From the NCBI RefSeq assembly GCF_030161435.1, contig NZ_BSSV01000008.1, positions 124,001-188,000 on the forward strand: 64,000 nt of DNA, in the 5' to 3' direction. Made by a program: the position numbers and the translations under genes. This DNA comes from Thalassotalea loyana (GTDB lineage Bacteria > Pseudomonadota > Gammaproteobacteria > Enterobacterales > Alteromonadaceae). The first letter of the stretch is position 1; every line of letters starts with the position of its first letter. The notes under the pieces are model-generated. The model saw nothing but the letters and a program-made list of their open reading frames with translations, had not been told where the DNA came from and made no database searches. This document shows, piece after piece, positions 33,881 to 44,629 of this stretch.

Positions 33881-35536
33881 CTAGGCGTTTAACTCTTCAA
33901 TCGCTCGTGTTATCGCGAGCTTTCTTGATTCCACCATGTTTTGTTCACCGACCAAATCGGTTAACCCCATACGCTGGAATGTTTGACGTGTGTCACTTGA
34001 TGGACACGCAACAAAAACTGTTTTCCCGGCTTCAATCGCATCTTTAACGGCATTTTCAATCGCTAAAGAAACCGTTGCATCAATCAGTGGTACATCAGAT
34101 AAGTCAAAAAGCACAGATTCGAACGCATGAATATTCTCATGCTCTCTTGCGATTGCACGAGAAACACCAAAAATCATCGGCCCACTGAAATACATCATCA
34201 TTACCTTGCCCTTGATCGGCGCAAACATTTTTCGTTCTTCACGAGATAAGCGGAAGTTATCGTCCGTATCACTGATCGAATGAATGTTTTTCGCTTGAAG
34301 GCGGCTTAACTTTTCTATAGTTAAGATATTAGCGATAAATACCCCTATACCCACCGCAACAATCAAGTCGACAAGTACCGTTAACAACATTACACCATAC
34401 ATGATGACTGTCGCTGATGTTGATACTCGATGTGCGCGCTTTAAGAAACTCCAATCAAGGATGTTCAAGCCCACTTTTATCGCAATAGCCGCAAGCACCG
34501 CCAGCGGTATATAAGCAGTTAAACCAGCAGCAAAAACAACTAATACTACAAGAACCAATGCACGGGTTACCCCTGATAACGCGGTTTTTGCGCCAGATTG
34601 AATATTAACAACCGTACCCATGGTTGCGCCTGCACCTGGCAAGCCACCACAAACACCAGATACCATGTTACCGATACCCTGGCCAATAAGTTCTTTGCGC
34701 GAGTTGTGCTCTTTACGGGTTAAGCTATCTGCGATTACAGCTGTTAAGAGCGCGTCGATACAACCTAACGTACCTAATACGATGCCATCAACCACCATCT
34801 GCGTCCATTGCTCGGCCGAAAAGGTAGGCATAATAAGGCTTGGTAGCCCTAATGACACTTCACCAATAGAACGAATGCCAACATCGCTAAACAAGGTAAC
34901 CGCTATGACAGAACCAACAATTAAAGCAATTAATTGAGGCGGAATACGTGAGGCCCATTTTTGTGGAAACTTGAACAAAATAACGAGCGTTAATACGCCA
35001 AGTGCTAGCTCATACCAGTTGGCATTAACAATAACATCAGGTAATGCCATTAAGTTACCTAACACTCCCCCACCCGGGTTTTCATGGCCTAACATTGGTG
35101 GAAGTTGCAAGATTATCAGAATCAAACCAATGCCCGACATGAAGCCGGATATTACGCTATAGGGCATTAATGTGATGTACTTACCCAAATTGAGTAAGCC
35201 TAAGACAATTTGGAAAACACCTGCAATCATGACAACGGTGAAGGCCATGGCTAAGCCGTTTTCAGGATTACTTGCAATCATCGTAGTGATGACGGCAGCC
35301 ATCACAACCGTCATCGGACCGGTCGGCTCTGAAATTAGGGTTGGCGTGCCACCAAACAATGAGGCAAACAATCCAATCAATATCGCCCCGTAAAGACCGG
35401 CTTCTGCACCTGCGCCAGAGGCGACACCAAACGCTAAAGCTAGGGGTAATGAGACAATAGCTGCGGTAACACCGCCAAAAATATCGCCACGTGTGTTTGA
35501 TAGGTTAATTTCGTTAAACCAATTGGGTTTCACCAT
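33881..35536 (-). CDS. SulP-family anion transporter with STAS domain
   Basis: A 551-residue inner-membrane transporter. The first 410 residues hold about 10-12 hydrophobic segments with the SulP signatures GLYGAI near 47-52 and SEPTGPMTVV near 69-78. The last 120 or so residues are a cytoplasmic STAS domain (KVMMMYFSGPMIFGV, then LFDLSDVPLIDATV). Family members carry bicarbonate, sulfate or dicarboxylates; the close type here is often annotated as sulfate permease or BicA-like bicarbonate carrier, and the sequence does not decide. No carbonic anhydrase gene is adjacent. It stands alone between two terminators. Confidence 0.9.
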   Translation of the reverse strand: MVKPNWFNEINLSNTRGDIFGGVTAAIVSLPLALAFGVASGAGAEAGLYGAILIGLFASLFGGTPTLISEPTGPMTVVMAAVITTMIASNPENGLAMAFTVVMIAGVFQIVLGLLNLGKYITLMPYSVISGFMSGIGLILIILQLPPMLGHENPGGGVLGNLMALPDVIVNANWYELALGVLTLVILFKFPQKWASRIPPQLIALIVGSVIAVTLFSDVGIRSIGEVSLGLPSLIMPTFSAEQWTQMVVDGIVLGTLGCIDALLTAVIADSLTRKEHNSRKELIGQGIGNMVSGVCGGLPGAGATMGTVVNIQSGAKTALSGVTRALVLVVLVVFAAGLTAYIPLAVLAAIAIKVGLNILDWSFLKRAHRVSTSATVIMYGVMLLTVLVDLIVAVGIGVFIANILTIEKLSRLQAKNIHSISDTDDNFRLSREERKMFAPIKGKVMMMYFSGPMIFGVSRAIAREHENIHAFESVLFDLSDVPLIDATVSLAIENAVKDAIEAGKTVFVACPSSDTRQTFQRMGLTDLVGEQNMVESRKLAITRAIEELNA

Positions 35537-35700
35537 TTATACTCTGCCAATTATCCGAAAGTCTTATTGATTTTATTTGTGGTGTATCCTAATGACCTAG
35601 AACAAGGTTGCCAAGTGCTAAATGCTGAAAATCAGCGTTTTTAGAACAGGATAGACCACTTGAGCAAGCTAGCCTATTTGCGGTTAGCCATCAGATACAA

Positions 35701-35730
35701 AAATGGAGAGTCAAAGTGAACTCTCCATTT
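35701..35730 (-). terminator. Intrinsic terminator of topA
   Basis: AAATGGAGAG and CTCTCCATTT form a 10-bp stem with a 10-nt loop, followed on the minus strand by TTTTTG. It lies about 20 bp past the topA stop. Confidence 0.8.
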
Positions 35731-35751
35731 CATTACTAATATTAACGAGGT

Positions 35752-38415
35752 TTATTTAGCCTTAGCTTTGGTTTTGGCCTTCGCTTTAGGTTTGGCTTTT
35801 TTCTTCGCCTCTTCGACCCACTTATCGTCAATATATTTAGCGGTCCAGCCCGTTGCCTTGCCATCGAGCTCAGTCATAACATACTGCTCTTTAGTTTTAC
35901 GGCTATAGCGAACAATCGCTTCATTACCGTCAGGATCTTTAGCCGGAGCATCTGCTAAGTAGTAAAATTTTGGTGAAATTCTATCTCTAAAACGCGCTAG
36001 TTCTGACACTTTAGGTGCACGTGTTTCTCGCGATTTAGGGAAAGTATTTGCTGCTAAGAAAATACCCGCCGCACCGTCACGTAAAACGAAATGAGCGTCA
36101 GACTTCTCACATGGTAGTTCTGGTAATTGAACCGGATCTTCCTTCGGTGGCGCGGCTTCACCATTAGCTAATAACTTACGCGTATTTTTACACTCACTAT
36201 TAGTACAGCCAAAGTACTTACCAAAGCGACCTGATTTAAGCTCCATGTCTGAGCCACATTTATCACATTCGATAATAGGTCCATCGTAGCCTTTAATCTT
36301 GAACTCGCCAGTCTCTAGCTCAAAACCGTCACATTGCGGGTTGTTACCACAAACATGTAGCTTGCGCTTTTCATCGATTAGGTAGCTGTCCATTGCCGTG
36401 GAACACTTAGGGCAACGATGCATTGCTCGTAATGCTTCAGTCTCTTGGTCCTCAGCAAGAACGCTGACCGCCTCTTCACCAGGGGTTAAGTTCATTGTCG
36501 TTGTACAACGTTCTTTTGGTGATAAAGAGTAACCAGAACAACCTAAGAATACGCCAGTAGAAGCCGTTCGAATCCCCATCTTTCTGCCACACGTAGGACA
36601 GTCGATGTCAGTCAATACAACTTCGTTGCTTGGCATACCGCCATCTTCAACAGGTTTATCAGCTTTTTCTAATAACCCTGTGAAGTTTTTATAAAATTCG
36701 TTTAATACCGCTTTCCAATCACTATTACCGCCAGCAATCTCATCAAGCTCGCTTTCCATATTTGCGGTAAAGTCATAGCTCATTAAGTTTTCAAAGCTTG
36801 CAGATAAGCTATCGGTAACGATTTCACCCATTTTTTCTGCGTAGAAACGTTTGTTCTCTAAACGCACGTAGCCTCTATCTTGAATTGTCGAGATGATAGA
36901 TGCGTAAGTCGATGGGCGACCAATAGAGCGCTTTTCTAACTCTTTAACTAATGATGCTTCACCAAAACGCGCTGGTGGCTTAGTAAAGTGTTGTGCTGGG
37001 TCTAACTCAACCAGCGATAAACTGTCACCGACATTTAGATCCGGTAAGTGTGTATCTTTATCTGATTTTGAAAGCTGAGGATGAACGCGCGTCCAACCGT
37101 CAAACTTCATCACACGGCCTTTGGCTTTAAGTTCAAAATCACCCGCGCTAACGGTTAACGTTGATACGTCGTATCGCGCAGCAGTCATTTGACACGCGAC
37201 AAATTGACGCCAGATAAGCTCATAAAGACGCTTACAATCAGCATCCATATCAGTTAGCAATGCTGCTTCCAATTTCACATTTGATGGACGAATCGCTTCG
37301 TGGGCCTCTTGTGCATTTGATTTAGCACCATACACCTTAGCCTTCTCAGGAAGATAGTCTTCACCAAAGTTCTCACCAATATACGTGCGACACATTTCTA
37401 CTGCGTCTTTACTCAAGTTGGTTGAGTCGGTACGCATATAGGTGATGTGTCCTGCTTCGTAAAGGCGTTGAGCCAAGCTCATTGTTCGCTTAACGCCATA
37501 ACCTAAGCGAGTGCTCGCAGCTTGTTGCAGCGTTGACGTAATAAACGGTGCTGAAGGAGAGCTTTTAGAGGGCTTATCTTCACGTTTACTGACTTGATAT
37601 GACGCATTTTCAAGTGCTTTTACTGCACTCATTGTTTGCGCTTCATTCGTCGGCTTAAATGCCTTGCCTGATTCATGCGTTACCGCAAGTTTTAACGCCG
37701 TTTTATCACTCGTTAACGTTTGCGCATGAATGTCCCAGAACTCTTCTGGGATAAACGCTTTAATTTCACGCTCTTTTTCAACAACCAGTTTTACCGCTAC
37801 TGATTGTACACGGCCTGCAGATAAACCACGTGCGAGTTTCTTCCACAATAATGGACTCACCATAAAGCCAACAACACGGTCTAAAAAGCGTCGCGCTTGT
37901 TGGGCATTAACGCCTGGCATGCTTAATTCACTTGGTTCTGAGAATGCTTGCTCTATTGCGTTTTGAGTAATCTCATTAAATACAACGCGTTTGTACTTGT
38001 CATCATCCGCGCCAATAATCTCTTTTAAGTGCCACGCGATCGCTTCTCCCTCGCGGTCCAAATCGGTTGCGAGATAGATAGTGTCAGCATTATCGGCAAG
38101 TTTCTTTAATTCAGTGACAACTTTTTCTTTACCAGGAAGTATTTGATAATCGGCCTTCCAGTCTTTTTCTGGGTTAATTCCCATGCGATTAAAAAGAGCT
38201 TGTTTGTCACGCTTAGCTTTATATTTAGCTTTCGCTTCCGGTGACATTTTTCTAACTTCTGCAGGCGATTTTGTTGCAACTTTTTTACCCGAGCTTCCTG
38301 TAGGAAGGTCGCGGACATGACCAACACTCGACTTAACGACAAAGTTTTTGCCTAAGTATTTGTTAATCGTTTTAGCTTTAGCTGGTGACTCGACTATGAC
38401 CAGTGATTTTGCCAT
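35752..38415 (-). CDS. topA: DNA topoisomerase I
   Basis: An 887-residue type IA topoisomerase. The Toprim domain fills about residues 1-155 ([25 protein letters not shown] near 118-129). The active-site Tyr is in [12 protein letters not shown] near 317-328. Three C-terminal zinc ribbons follow: CPTC near 598, CPKC near 661 and CDKC near 704. An Ala-Lys repeat tail ends the protein and probably adds DNA binding. It relaxes negative supercoils behind RNA polymerase. Length and layout match E. coli TopA (865 residues). It has its own promoter region and terminator. Confidence 0.97.
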   Translation of the reverse strand: MAKSLVIVESPAKAKTINKYLGKNFVVKSSVGHVRDLPTGSSGKKVATKSPAEVRKMSPEAKAKYKAKRDKQALFNRMGINPEKDWKADYQILPGKEKVVTELKKLADNADTIYLATDLDREGEAIAWHLKEIIGADDDKYKRVVFNEITQNAIEQAFSEPSELSMPGVNAQQARRFLDRVVGFMVSPLLWKKLARGLSAGRVQSVAVKLVVEKEREIKAFIPEEFWDIHAQTLTSDKTALKLAVTHESGKAFKPTNEAQTMSAVKALENASYQVSKREDKPSKSSPSAPFITSTLQQAASTRLGYGVKRTMSLAQRLYEAGHITYMRTDSTNLSKDAVEMCRTYIGENFGEDYLPEKAKVYGAKSNAQEAHEAIRPSNVKLEAALLTDMDADCKRLYELIWRQFVACQMTAARYDVSTLTVSAGDFELKAKGRVMKFDGWTRVHPQLSKSDKDTHLPDLNVGDSLSLVELDPAQHFTKPPARFGEASLVKELEKRSIGRPSTYASIISTIQDRGYVRLENKRFYAEKMGEIVTDSLSASFENLMSYDFTANMESELDEIAGGNSDWKAVLNEFYKNFTGLLEKADKPVEDGGMPSNEVVLTDIDCPTCGRKMGIRTASTGVFLGCSGYSLSPKERCTTTMNLTPGEEAVSVLAEDQETEALRAMHRCPKCSTAMDSYLIDEKRKLHVCGNNPQCDGFELETGEFKIKGYDGPIIECDKCGSDMELKSGRFGKYFGCTNSECKNTRKLLANGEAAPPKEDPVQLPELPCEKSDAHFVLRDGAAGIFLAANTFPKSRETRAPKVSELARFRDRISPKFYYLADAPAKDPDGNEAIVRYSRKTKEQYVMTELDGKATGWTAKYIDDKWVEEAKKKAKPKAKAKTKAKAK

Positions 38416-38770
38416 ATGTTTACTAATTCCTAAATAAAGGGGGCATGCCCCTAACCTTCATATATCGCATTATGTTCGATGGGCTTAGCGATGATGAATA
38501 AAAACACTTATAACAAGCTTTTTAAAATAACTATTAGATATATCTATTATTATCAAGGCTGACAAGTAATAATTTTTTTATACTAGCCAAATATTTCTAA
38601 TTCGATATAATGACGCCCAAATTTTTGGCGCCACATCATAATAAACTTTGCTATAAAAGGTAACCGCTTTTTTTATTTATACTAAGCAAAGCCTATAAAT
38701 AGCTCATAATAAAAACAACATTCAGAAAGATGTGGTCACTTTCACTTCAAACAAGTAGTTCGAGAATATT
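38416..38770. other. Divergent promoter region of topA and the ureohydrolase gene
   Basis: No gene fits. Two features stand out: the palindrome GGGGCATGCCCC (38440-38451), 25 bp upstream of the topA ATG and so in its mRNA leader or promoter; and a near-palindrome with arms CGCCCAAA and TTTTGGCG around 38614-38630. Several AT-rich stretches could hold the -10 boxes; I cannot fix one. Confidence 0.4.
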
Positions 38771-39877
38771 ATGGCAGACTCAAAAACAGCATTTTTTGAA
38801 AACATAAAGCAAACGCTTTGTCCGCCGGGCAATGGCGTATTTACCGTAAACACAGCAAAAGAGCGCAAAGAAGCGCTTCATTACAGCTTATTTGGCCAAA
38901 CACAGGACATTGATAGCCTATGGCACCAGTCGTTTGAAAAGTTGCCTACAGCATGTAATGCGGTGGTATTAGGTGTAGCTTCAGATTGTGGTGGCGGTAT
39001 TTTACGTGGTGCAAACTGGGGGCCTTTATTCTTGCGCTCAACGTTGTTAGAGCAACACCCTAACCTATCAAGCTTTGATTTAGGTGATGTGCGCGTTATT
39101 CCACACTTGTTACATGACAAATATTTAAATGAATCTACATTGAGTAATTGTCGTAAAGCCTTGTATCAAAACCCAGAGAGTTCATTACCAGTAAGTCCTT
39201 TGAGTATTACTGAAGAGACATTGCATGAGTTTTACCGTGAATTTCCTGAAAAAGGCATCTTTGGTATTGGTGGCGACCATTCAATTAGCTATGCACTGAC
39301 TAAACCATATTTAATGGCGAAAAAAGCACAAGGCAAACGTGTCGCTATTATCCACTTCGACGCGCACACCGATTTATTGCACGAACGATTAGGTATCGAT
39401 TTATGCTTTGGCTCATGGTGTACACATATTCTTGATGATTTACATGAACCACACCATTTAATTCAAGTGGGCATTCGCTCGAGTGGCAAACCTAAGTCTC
39501 ATTGGGAAGATACGTTTGGCGTTAAGCAACATTGGGCTCACGAAGTGAGAGAGCAAGGTGTTGATGCAATTATTGAAAAAATCAAAGCACAGCTAGCTCC
39601 AGAAGCAATCGACGAGCTTTATGTTAGTTTCGATATAGATGCAATTGACCAAGAGTTTGCATCAGCAACAGGGACACCTGAGCCAGATGGTTTATATCCT
39701 GACGAAGCAGAAAAAATCATCACTGAATTAGGCAAGCTGTACCCAATTACAGGTGCTGACATGATGGAATTAGCACCATTTACTGACAGCACAGGTCGCG
39801 GCCAAGAAGCTGTTGCTAAAACCTTCAAAGTTGCTGGTGACCTATCTGCATTAATGATTAATGAAATGAACAAATAA
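38771..39877 (+). CDS. Ureohydrolase (arginase/agmatinase/formimidoylglutamase family)
   Basis: A 368-residue metal-dependent ureohydrolase. The binuclear Mn site is complete: GGDHS near residues 161-165, HFDAHTD near 192-198, and SFDIDAID near 288-295, then TGTPEPDG. The enzyme hydrolyses a guanidino or formimino group. The protein is about 60 residues longer than usual, with an extended N-terminus; which substrate it prefers cannot be told, and no hut, speA or arg gene is adjacent. Cytosolic. It stands alone with a strong terminator. Confidence 0.85.
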   Translation: MADSKTAFFENIKQTLCPPGNGVFTVNTAKERKEALHYSLFGQTQDIDSLWHQSFEKLPTACNAVVLGVASDCGGGILRGANWGPLFLRSTLLEQHPNLSSFDLGDVRVIPHLLHDKYLNESTLSNCRKALYQNPESSLPVSPLSITEETLHEFYREFPEKGIFGIGGDHSISYALTKPYLMAKKAQGKRVAIIHFDAHTDLLHERLGIDLCFGSWCTHILDDLHEPHHLIQVGIRSSGKPKSHWEDTFGVKQHWAHEVREQGVDAIIEKIKAQLAPEAIDELYVSFDIDAIDQEFASATGTPEPDGLYPDEAEKIITELGKLYPITGADMMELAPFTDSTGRGQEAVAKTFKVAGDLSALMINEMNK

Positions 39878-39899
39878 CCCCGCTCATTTTGATTAGACA

Positions 39900-39932
39900 T
39901 AAAAAAAAGCCCTTATCACTAAGGGCTTTTTT
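39900..39932. terminator. Bidirectional terminator
   Basis: AAAAAAGCCCTTA, a short loop and TAAGGGCTTTTTT separate the convergent ureohydrolase and Ig-like lipoprotein genes. Confidence 0.85.
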
Positions 39933-39948
39933 ATTGGCTTAATTTAAC

Positions 39949-42402
39949 CTATAAAATCACAATACTAATAGCGTTGTATGTTGTCACTGTACCATTCGGT
40001 GTTTCAACTTCAATTAACAATGTGCCTGACTTAGGCTCAGTCTCACCTTTAATTGATACACCAAATGAACGACCACCATTGTGATTGTCATTTGGCCAAG
40101 TGAAGGCTGATGTACCTTGAACAGAACCCACTGTCGCATTAAAACGAACCTCTGTGCCCGCTGGCATTGGTTGGTTGTGAAGGTCAGCAATAATTACACT
40201 TGCAGAGCCAACGTTTTCACCAGCAATATAAACCGTACTATCGTCTGGATCATAGTTTGGATTTGGTACGTCTGGTGTACCTGGATCATTATCATCATCA
40301 ATTTCTGTCGCTACCGCATCTGTTGTTGATGTTGTTACAAAAAACGCATCAGAACCAGACATAATAATAGTAATTTGGCGTCTTACATTAATTGATTTTT
40401 GGTCACTACAACCATCGTGTGCAGGAATTGAACATAGTACACCGTTGTACTTACTGTCATTTTGCGTAAACGCTTGAGAGTTATCAAAATCAACAAAGGT
40501 TTCTATTTCACCACCAGTTTCTCCACCCGCTTCTTGAGGGTTGTATAGGCCGTCTTCGTTATGATCAACAAACGCTTCTTTTAAGTCATAAGCTTGACCA
40601 CTCACGTTAGTCCCTAAGAACGCTGTAACCTCTGAAGCGTCAAAACGTCCGTTACCATTTAAATCAGGGAATGACTCTTCACCAATTGCCGTTGCCAAGA
40701 TAGTTGCGCGGCCACCATATTTTTGGCCCATGGTGTTAAATTCTTCTGGAACACGACCTTCGGCAGCAAGCTCTTTACCTTCTGGACGAGGGAACTGACT
40801 AAACCAATTTACACTACACGTGCCGTTTACCGTTGTACATGCAGACTCAATAGAACCACCTTCAGTCGTAAATGACACAGCAGTACCGTCAGGCACAGGG
40901 TTGTTAAACGCATCAGCTAAGCGAGCAGTTACCACAACTTGAGTACCGTCACGGCTCCAACCTTCAGCATTTAACAGGTCGGCAGATAAACTGAAACTAT
41001 CTTGATCAGGAATACCTGTCGAAACAACAAGTAAGCTAGATTGTGACGTAATAACAGGATCGCTTCCGACAATAGTCGCTTGCACACGAACAGTGGTTGC
41101 AACCGTACCTGAATTAACAACGGTTTGTACTAAACCTTGTGCATTTGTCGTTGCCGACATTGGGCTAATTGACACGTTACCAACATCAGTATTTAAACTG
41201 AAGTCAACCTGCTGACCATTTACTGGGTCGCCGTTGGTATCTAACACTTTAAAAACAACCGTTGAGCTTTCAGAGCCGCCTAATGCACCTGTACCTAACA
41301 AAGAGATATTCTCAGGCGATGCCGATTCAAATTCTATACTACCAACATCAGCCGGTAATACATTGACGACAGCATTTGCGGATAAGTTAATACCACCTGC
41401 ATTTGCTGTGACATTGATTGTATCATCACCCACACAACCTTGAGCTAGGTAAGTTGTTGATGCTGTACCACTCGAGGTATTGATTGGTGAGCTAATCATT
41501 GCTGTTGGCGTCGCCAAATTAGAACAGCCAGAAGAGAAATTAACATCAATCGCTTCAGTAAACGGGTTACCTTCTTCATCAACAATGTTAACTGTAACAA
41601 CCGCTGTACCGCCTGCCGACAAACTGCCAGTTAAATCAAGTTCAGCAACACCTTCTTGGAATGGAGAGCCGCTGCCCATCAATACGTTAGTTGCACCAAT
41701 AACAAAAATTTCTTGCCCGCTTTCACCTGACTCGATACTCGCCGTAATCGTGCCTGCACCCAAGCTATTACCTGCAAATAAATCAACCGTTGCTTGATTA
41801 TTCTCGTCAGTAATTGCTGTCGGGATAGGTAAGTCACCAATACTAGCGGCAAACGTGACGATAAGCGGTGCTGAAATACCATTGACGGTTGCAATAGCTC
41901 TTGCTGGTTTTGACGCCGTGATTGAATCTGTCGGGTTACCCGATGCATCAACAAGCTCAACAGAGATATTAATATCACCAACAACGCCTATATCATCACC
42001 TTGTGTCGAAAAGGTGAAACTCGCGTTTTCGCCAGAGTCTAAGGTTGCGGTCACTGTACCTGCGCCACGAACTGAGCCAGCGGTTAATACAATATCAGCA
42101 ATACCGTCAGCATTTGTACGGGCAGTACCAGAAGATGGAGATAGCGCACCTAACGTTGTTGTAAACGTAACAAGCTCGCCTTCTTTAGGTTGAGAATTCT
42201 CTAGCACTAACGCGCTAATCGTAATGGGTGCTTGACCTGTGACGTTGGTATCAGTGCTTGTTAGAGAAACTGTAATAGTGCTACCACTACCACCATCATC
42301 ACCACCTCCGTTACCATCCCTTGACAGACCATCACCACCGCCGCCACAACCGACGACCGTTACAAGCATAAGTAATAAACTTAAGCGACGAAGTAGCTCC
42401 AT
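39949..42402 (-). CDS. Large Ig-like (Big_1/invasin-type) lipoprotein with calcium-loop segments
   Basis: An 817-residue exported lipoprotein. The signal peptide ends at a lipobox (VVGC, Cys near 19), followed by a Gly/Asp-rich linker. About five bacterial Ig-like repeats of the Big_1 sort follow (ITISALV..., TNADGIADIVLT..., TDENNQATVDLFAGN..., TNAQGLVQTVVN..., FNNPVPDGTAVSFTTEGG). Between about 555 and 650 lie acidic loops such as DLNGNGRFDASE and DHNEDGLYNPQE that resemble EF-hand or dockerin calcium sites. It is probably displayed on the outer membrane, in adhesion or matrix contact; the role is inferred. It is divergent from the symporter gene. Confidence 0.78.
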   Translation of the reverse strand: MELLRRLSLLLMLVTVVGCGGGGDGLSRDGNGGGDDGGSGSTITVSLTSTDTNVTGQAPITISALVLENSQPKEGELVTFTTTLGALSPSSGTARTNADGIADIVLTAGSVRGAGTVTATLDSGENASFTFSTQGDDIGVVGDINISVELVDASGNPTDSITASKPARAIATVNGISAPLIVTFAASIGDLPIPTAITDENNQATVDLFAGNSLGAGTITASIESGESGQEIFVIGATNVLMGSGSPFQEGVAELDLTGSLSAGGTAVVTVNIVDEEGNPFTEAIDVNFSSGCSNLATPTAMISSPINTSSGTASTTYLAQGCVGDDTINVTANAGGINLSANAVVNVLPADVGSIEFESASPENISLLGTGALGGSESSTVVFKVLDTNGDPVNGQQVDFSLNTDVGNVSISPMSATTNAQGLVQTVVNSGTVATTVRVQATIVGSDPVITSQSSLLVVSTGIPDQDSFSLSADLLNAEGWSRDGTQVVVTARLADAFNNPVPDGTAVSFTTEGGSIESACTTVNGTCSVNWFSQFPRPEGKELAAEGRVPEEFNTMGQKYGGRATILATAIGEESFPDLNGNGRFDASEVTAFLGTNVSGQAYDLKEAFVDHNEDGLYNPQEAGGETGGEIETFVDFDNSQAFTQNDSKYNGVLCSIPAHDGCSDQKSINVRRQITIIMSGSDAFFVTTSTTDAVATEIDDDNDPGTPDVPNPNYDPDDSTVYIAGENVGSASVIIADLHNQPMPAGTEVRFNATVGSVQGTSAFTWPNDNHNGGRSFGVSIKGETEPKSGTLLIEVETPNGTVTTYNAISIVIL

Positions 42403-42560
42403 ATACTGGCTCTCCCTAGTATTATTATAATAAGCAACAATATCTTAACCGAATAATAAGCAAAACGTCACGACAAAATTAGCTTTGATGGATTTCTTTG
42501 GTTTTTTATCGATTAAATAATTGCTACTCTAATAAAGAATACACCTAATTACTTCATATT

Positions 42561-43904
42561 ATGACTAAAAATAACACTAATAATTTAACATCACGAATTG
42601 TCATTGGTATGACATTAGGCATTTTGGTGGGCTTTATGCTCAAACTCCTGATGCCTGAAGGCTCTGACTTCGTCGTTCCTCTATACTTTTTTGATTTTTC
42701 TTTCCGTTCATTTTTTGTTGACGGCATTTTTGAAATCGGCGGACAAATATTTATCGCTAGTTTAAAAATGTTAGTAGTTCCGCTCGTTTTCGTTTCTCTT
42801 GTTTGTGGCACATGCTCACTAAACGATACGGCAAAACTAGGTCGCATTGGTGGTAAAGCAATCGGTTTATACCTGATTACTACGGCACTTGCGATTACGT
42901 TAGCAATGAGCATGGCATTACTTATTTCGCCGGGTGAAGGCGTTAATATGACAACTGAGACTAACTTCGCAAGTAAAGAGGCTCCATCGCTAGCGCAAGT
43001 TATTATTCAAATGTTCCCAAGCAACCCATTCACCGCATTTGCTCAAGGCAACATGCTTCAAGTGATTGTGTTTGCCCTTCTATTTGGTATCGCGACAGCA
43101 CTTTCTGGCAAAGCAGGTGAACGCATTGCAAGTCTATTTGTTGACTTGAATGAAGTGATTATGCGCCTTGTTACTATTTTAATGAACTTAGCGCCATACG
43201 GTGTTTTCTGTTTATTAGCGAAGCTATTTACAGATATTTCACTGGCAACCATCAGCAATTTAATTGTCTACTTCATGGTTGTGTTGGGTGTTCTGTTAAT
43301 TCACGCGTTAGTAACCTACCCTGTTCTACTTAAGTTATTAACGGGCTTAAACCCGATTAGTTTCTTAAGAAAAATGCGTAGTACAGCAATTTTCGCGTTC
43401 TCGACGGCAAGCTCTAACGCTACCATTCCAATTACGTTAGAAACGAATACGAAGAAACTAGGTGCTGATAACTCAATTGCATCATTTACCGTTCCATTGG
43501 GCGCAACAATCAATATGGATGGTACTGCAATCATGCAAGGTGTTGCGACGGTATTTATTGCCCAAGTATTTAACGTTGACCTGACAATATCTGACTTTTT
43601 AATGGTTATTTTAACGGCTACGCTTGCTTCGATCGGCACCGCTGGTGTTCCTGGTGTAGGTTTGATCATGCTAGCGATGGTACTTAACCAAGTTGGCCTT
43701 CCTGTTGAGGGTATTGCGTTAATTATTGGTGTTGACCGCTTGTTAGACATGACACGCACAGCCGTTAACGTCACCGGTGATTCAATGGTTACTATGGTTG
43801 TTGCCAAGACAGAAGGTCAGTTGAATGAAGAAATGTTCAACGACAAAAATGCTGGCCAGAATATTGAGGAAATCGACTTTCACAAGATGCGAGAAGACTC
43901 TTGA
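42561..43904 (+). CDS. Dicarboxylate/amino acid:cation symporter (DAACS family)
   Basis: A 447-residue inner-membrane symporter of the glutamate transporter fold with eight transmembrane helices and two re-entrant loops. Visible signatures: STASSNATIPITLE near 279-292 (HP1 loop), GATINMDGTAIMQG near 315-328 (TM7, NMDGT) and ASIGTAGVPGVG near 356-367 (HP2). Family substrates are glutamate, aspartate, serine/threonine or C4-dicarboxylates with Na+ or H+. The TM8 residues (DRLLDMTRTAVNVTGD) contain the Asp and Arg positions used by acidic substrates, favouring glutamate/aspartate. Confidence 0.92.
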   Translation: MTKNNTNNLTSRIVIGMTLGILVGFMLKLLMPEGSDFVVPLYFFDFSFRSFFVDGIFEIGGQIFIASLKMLVVPLVFVSLVCGTCSLNDTAKLGRIGGKAIGLYLITTALAITLAMSMALLISPGEGVNMTTETNFASKEAPSLAQVIIQMFPSNPFTAFAQGNMLQVIVFALLFGIATALSGKAGERIASLFVDLNEVIMRLVTILMNLAPYGVFCLLAKLFTDISLATISNLIVYFMVVLGVLLIHALVTYPVLLKLLTGLNPISFLRKMRSTAIFAFSTASSNATIPITLETNTKKLGADNSIASFTVPLGATINMDGTAIMQGVATVFIAQVFNVDLTISDFLMVILTATLASIGTAGVPGVGLIMLAMVLNQVGLPVEGIALIIGVDRLLDMTRTAVNVTGDSMVTMVVAKTEGQLNEEMFNDKNAGQNIEEIDFHKMREDS

Positions 43905-43920
43905 GATAAATGATGAATAC

Positions 43921-43950
43921 TAAAAAGGCACTCAATTGAGTGCCTTTTTT
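43921..43950. terminator. Bidirectional terminator with CACTCAATTGAGTG core
   Basis: A perfect stem, AAAAAGGCACTCAA and TTGAGTGCCTTTTT, separates the convergent symporter and tpm genes. The same 14-bp core recurs in the terminator at 49239. Confidence 0.88.
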
Positions 43951-43977
43951 ACGTTCTGAGCATCATGAATTTATGTT

Positions 43978-44625
43978 TTATTGACTAATAATATAAAGCT
44001 TTTCTTTCAAATAGCTAACGTCAAATACGCGTCGTGCAAATTGCTTGTTCTCAATATCTCGTGAAGCAATAAGCTCAACAGACAACCCGTCAAAGTATTC
44101 CGCTATATCTTGTTCAAAAATAGGAAATGGCGGACCAGAAAGCTCTTCAGGAGGAAATTCTAAGCTAATTAACGCCAACTTTACTCCATCTTTAATTAAG
44201 CCTCGAATATAGCTAACGTATTTTGCTTGCAGCGCTTGCGGTAAGGCAATTAACGCAGCTCTATCGTAGATCCATTGAAAATCACCAATCGTTTCTTTAT
44301 CAAGATCAAATATATCACCTTGGTACAGTACGACCTCATCTTTCGAATAACGTACGAAAGGCGTTTCGTCATGTTGCTCATAGGTTATTCCGTGATCTTG
44401 AAAGAAATCTCTACACGCGATTTCACTCAGCTCACAACCGACAACTTTCATGTGTTCAGCCCAAAAAAACATATCTAAGGACTTACCACAAAGAGGAACA
44501 AACACTTTAGTATCCTGTGAGGATAACAAAGGGGAAATATATTGTGTTAAAAAAGGATGTACCTGATCTTGATGAAAACCAATTGAATCCTTTTGCCAAC
44601 AGTTATGCCAGAAACTCGCTTCCAC
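43978..44625 (-). CDS. tpm: Thiopurine S-methyltransferase
   Basis: A 215-residue AdoMet methyltransferase of the TPMT family: SFWHNCWQKDSIGFHQ near residues 4-19, VPLCGKSLDMFFWAEH near 42-57, GCELSEIA near 62-69, and IYDRAALIALP near 116-126. Bacterial members methylate thiopurines and detoxify selenite or tellurite compounds. I set the start at GTG 44625, with AAGGG six bases upstream and the family length of about 217, rather than the upstream ATGs that run into sohB. It lies 4 bp after the sohB stop and is cotranscribed with it. Confidence 0.9.
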   Translation of the reverse strand: MEASFWHNCWQKDSIGFHQDQVHPFLTQYISPLLSSQDTKVFVPLCGKSLDMFFWAEHMKVVGCELSEIACRDFFQDHGITYEQHDETPFVRYSKDEVVLYQGDIFDLDKETIGDFQWIYDRAALIALPQALQAKYVSYIRGLIKDGVKLALISLEFPPEELSGPPFPIFEQDIAEYFDGLSVELIASRDIENKQFARRVFDVSYLKEKLYIISQ

Positions 44626-44629
44626 CGTA

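Noticed and set aside
41679-41984. A second minus-strand frame within the Ig-like lipoprotein gene
   Set aside because: Out-of-frame reading of the repeats; no start site and no sensible protein composition.
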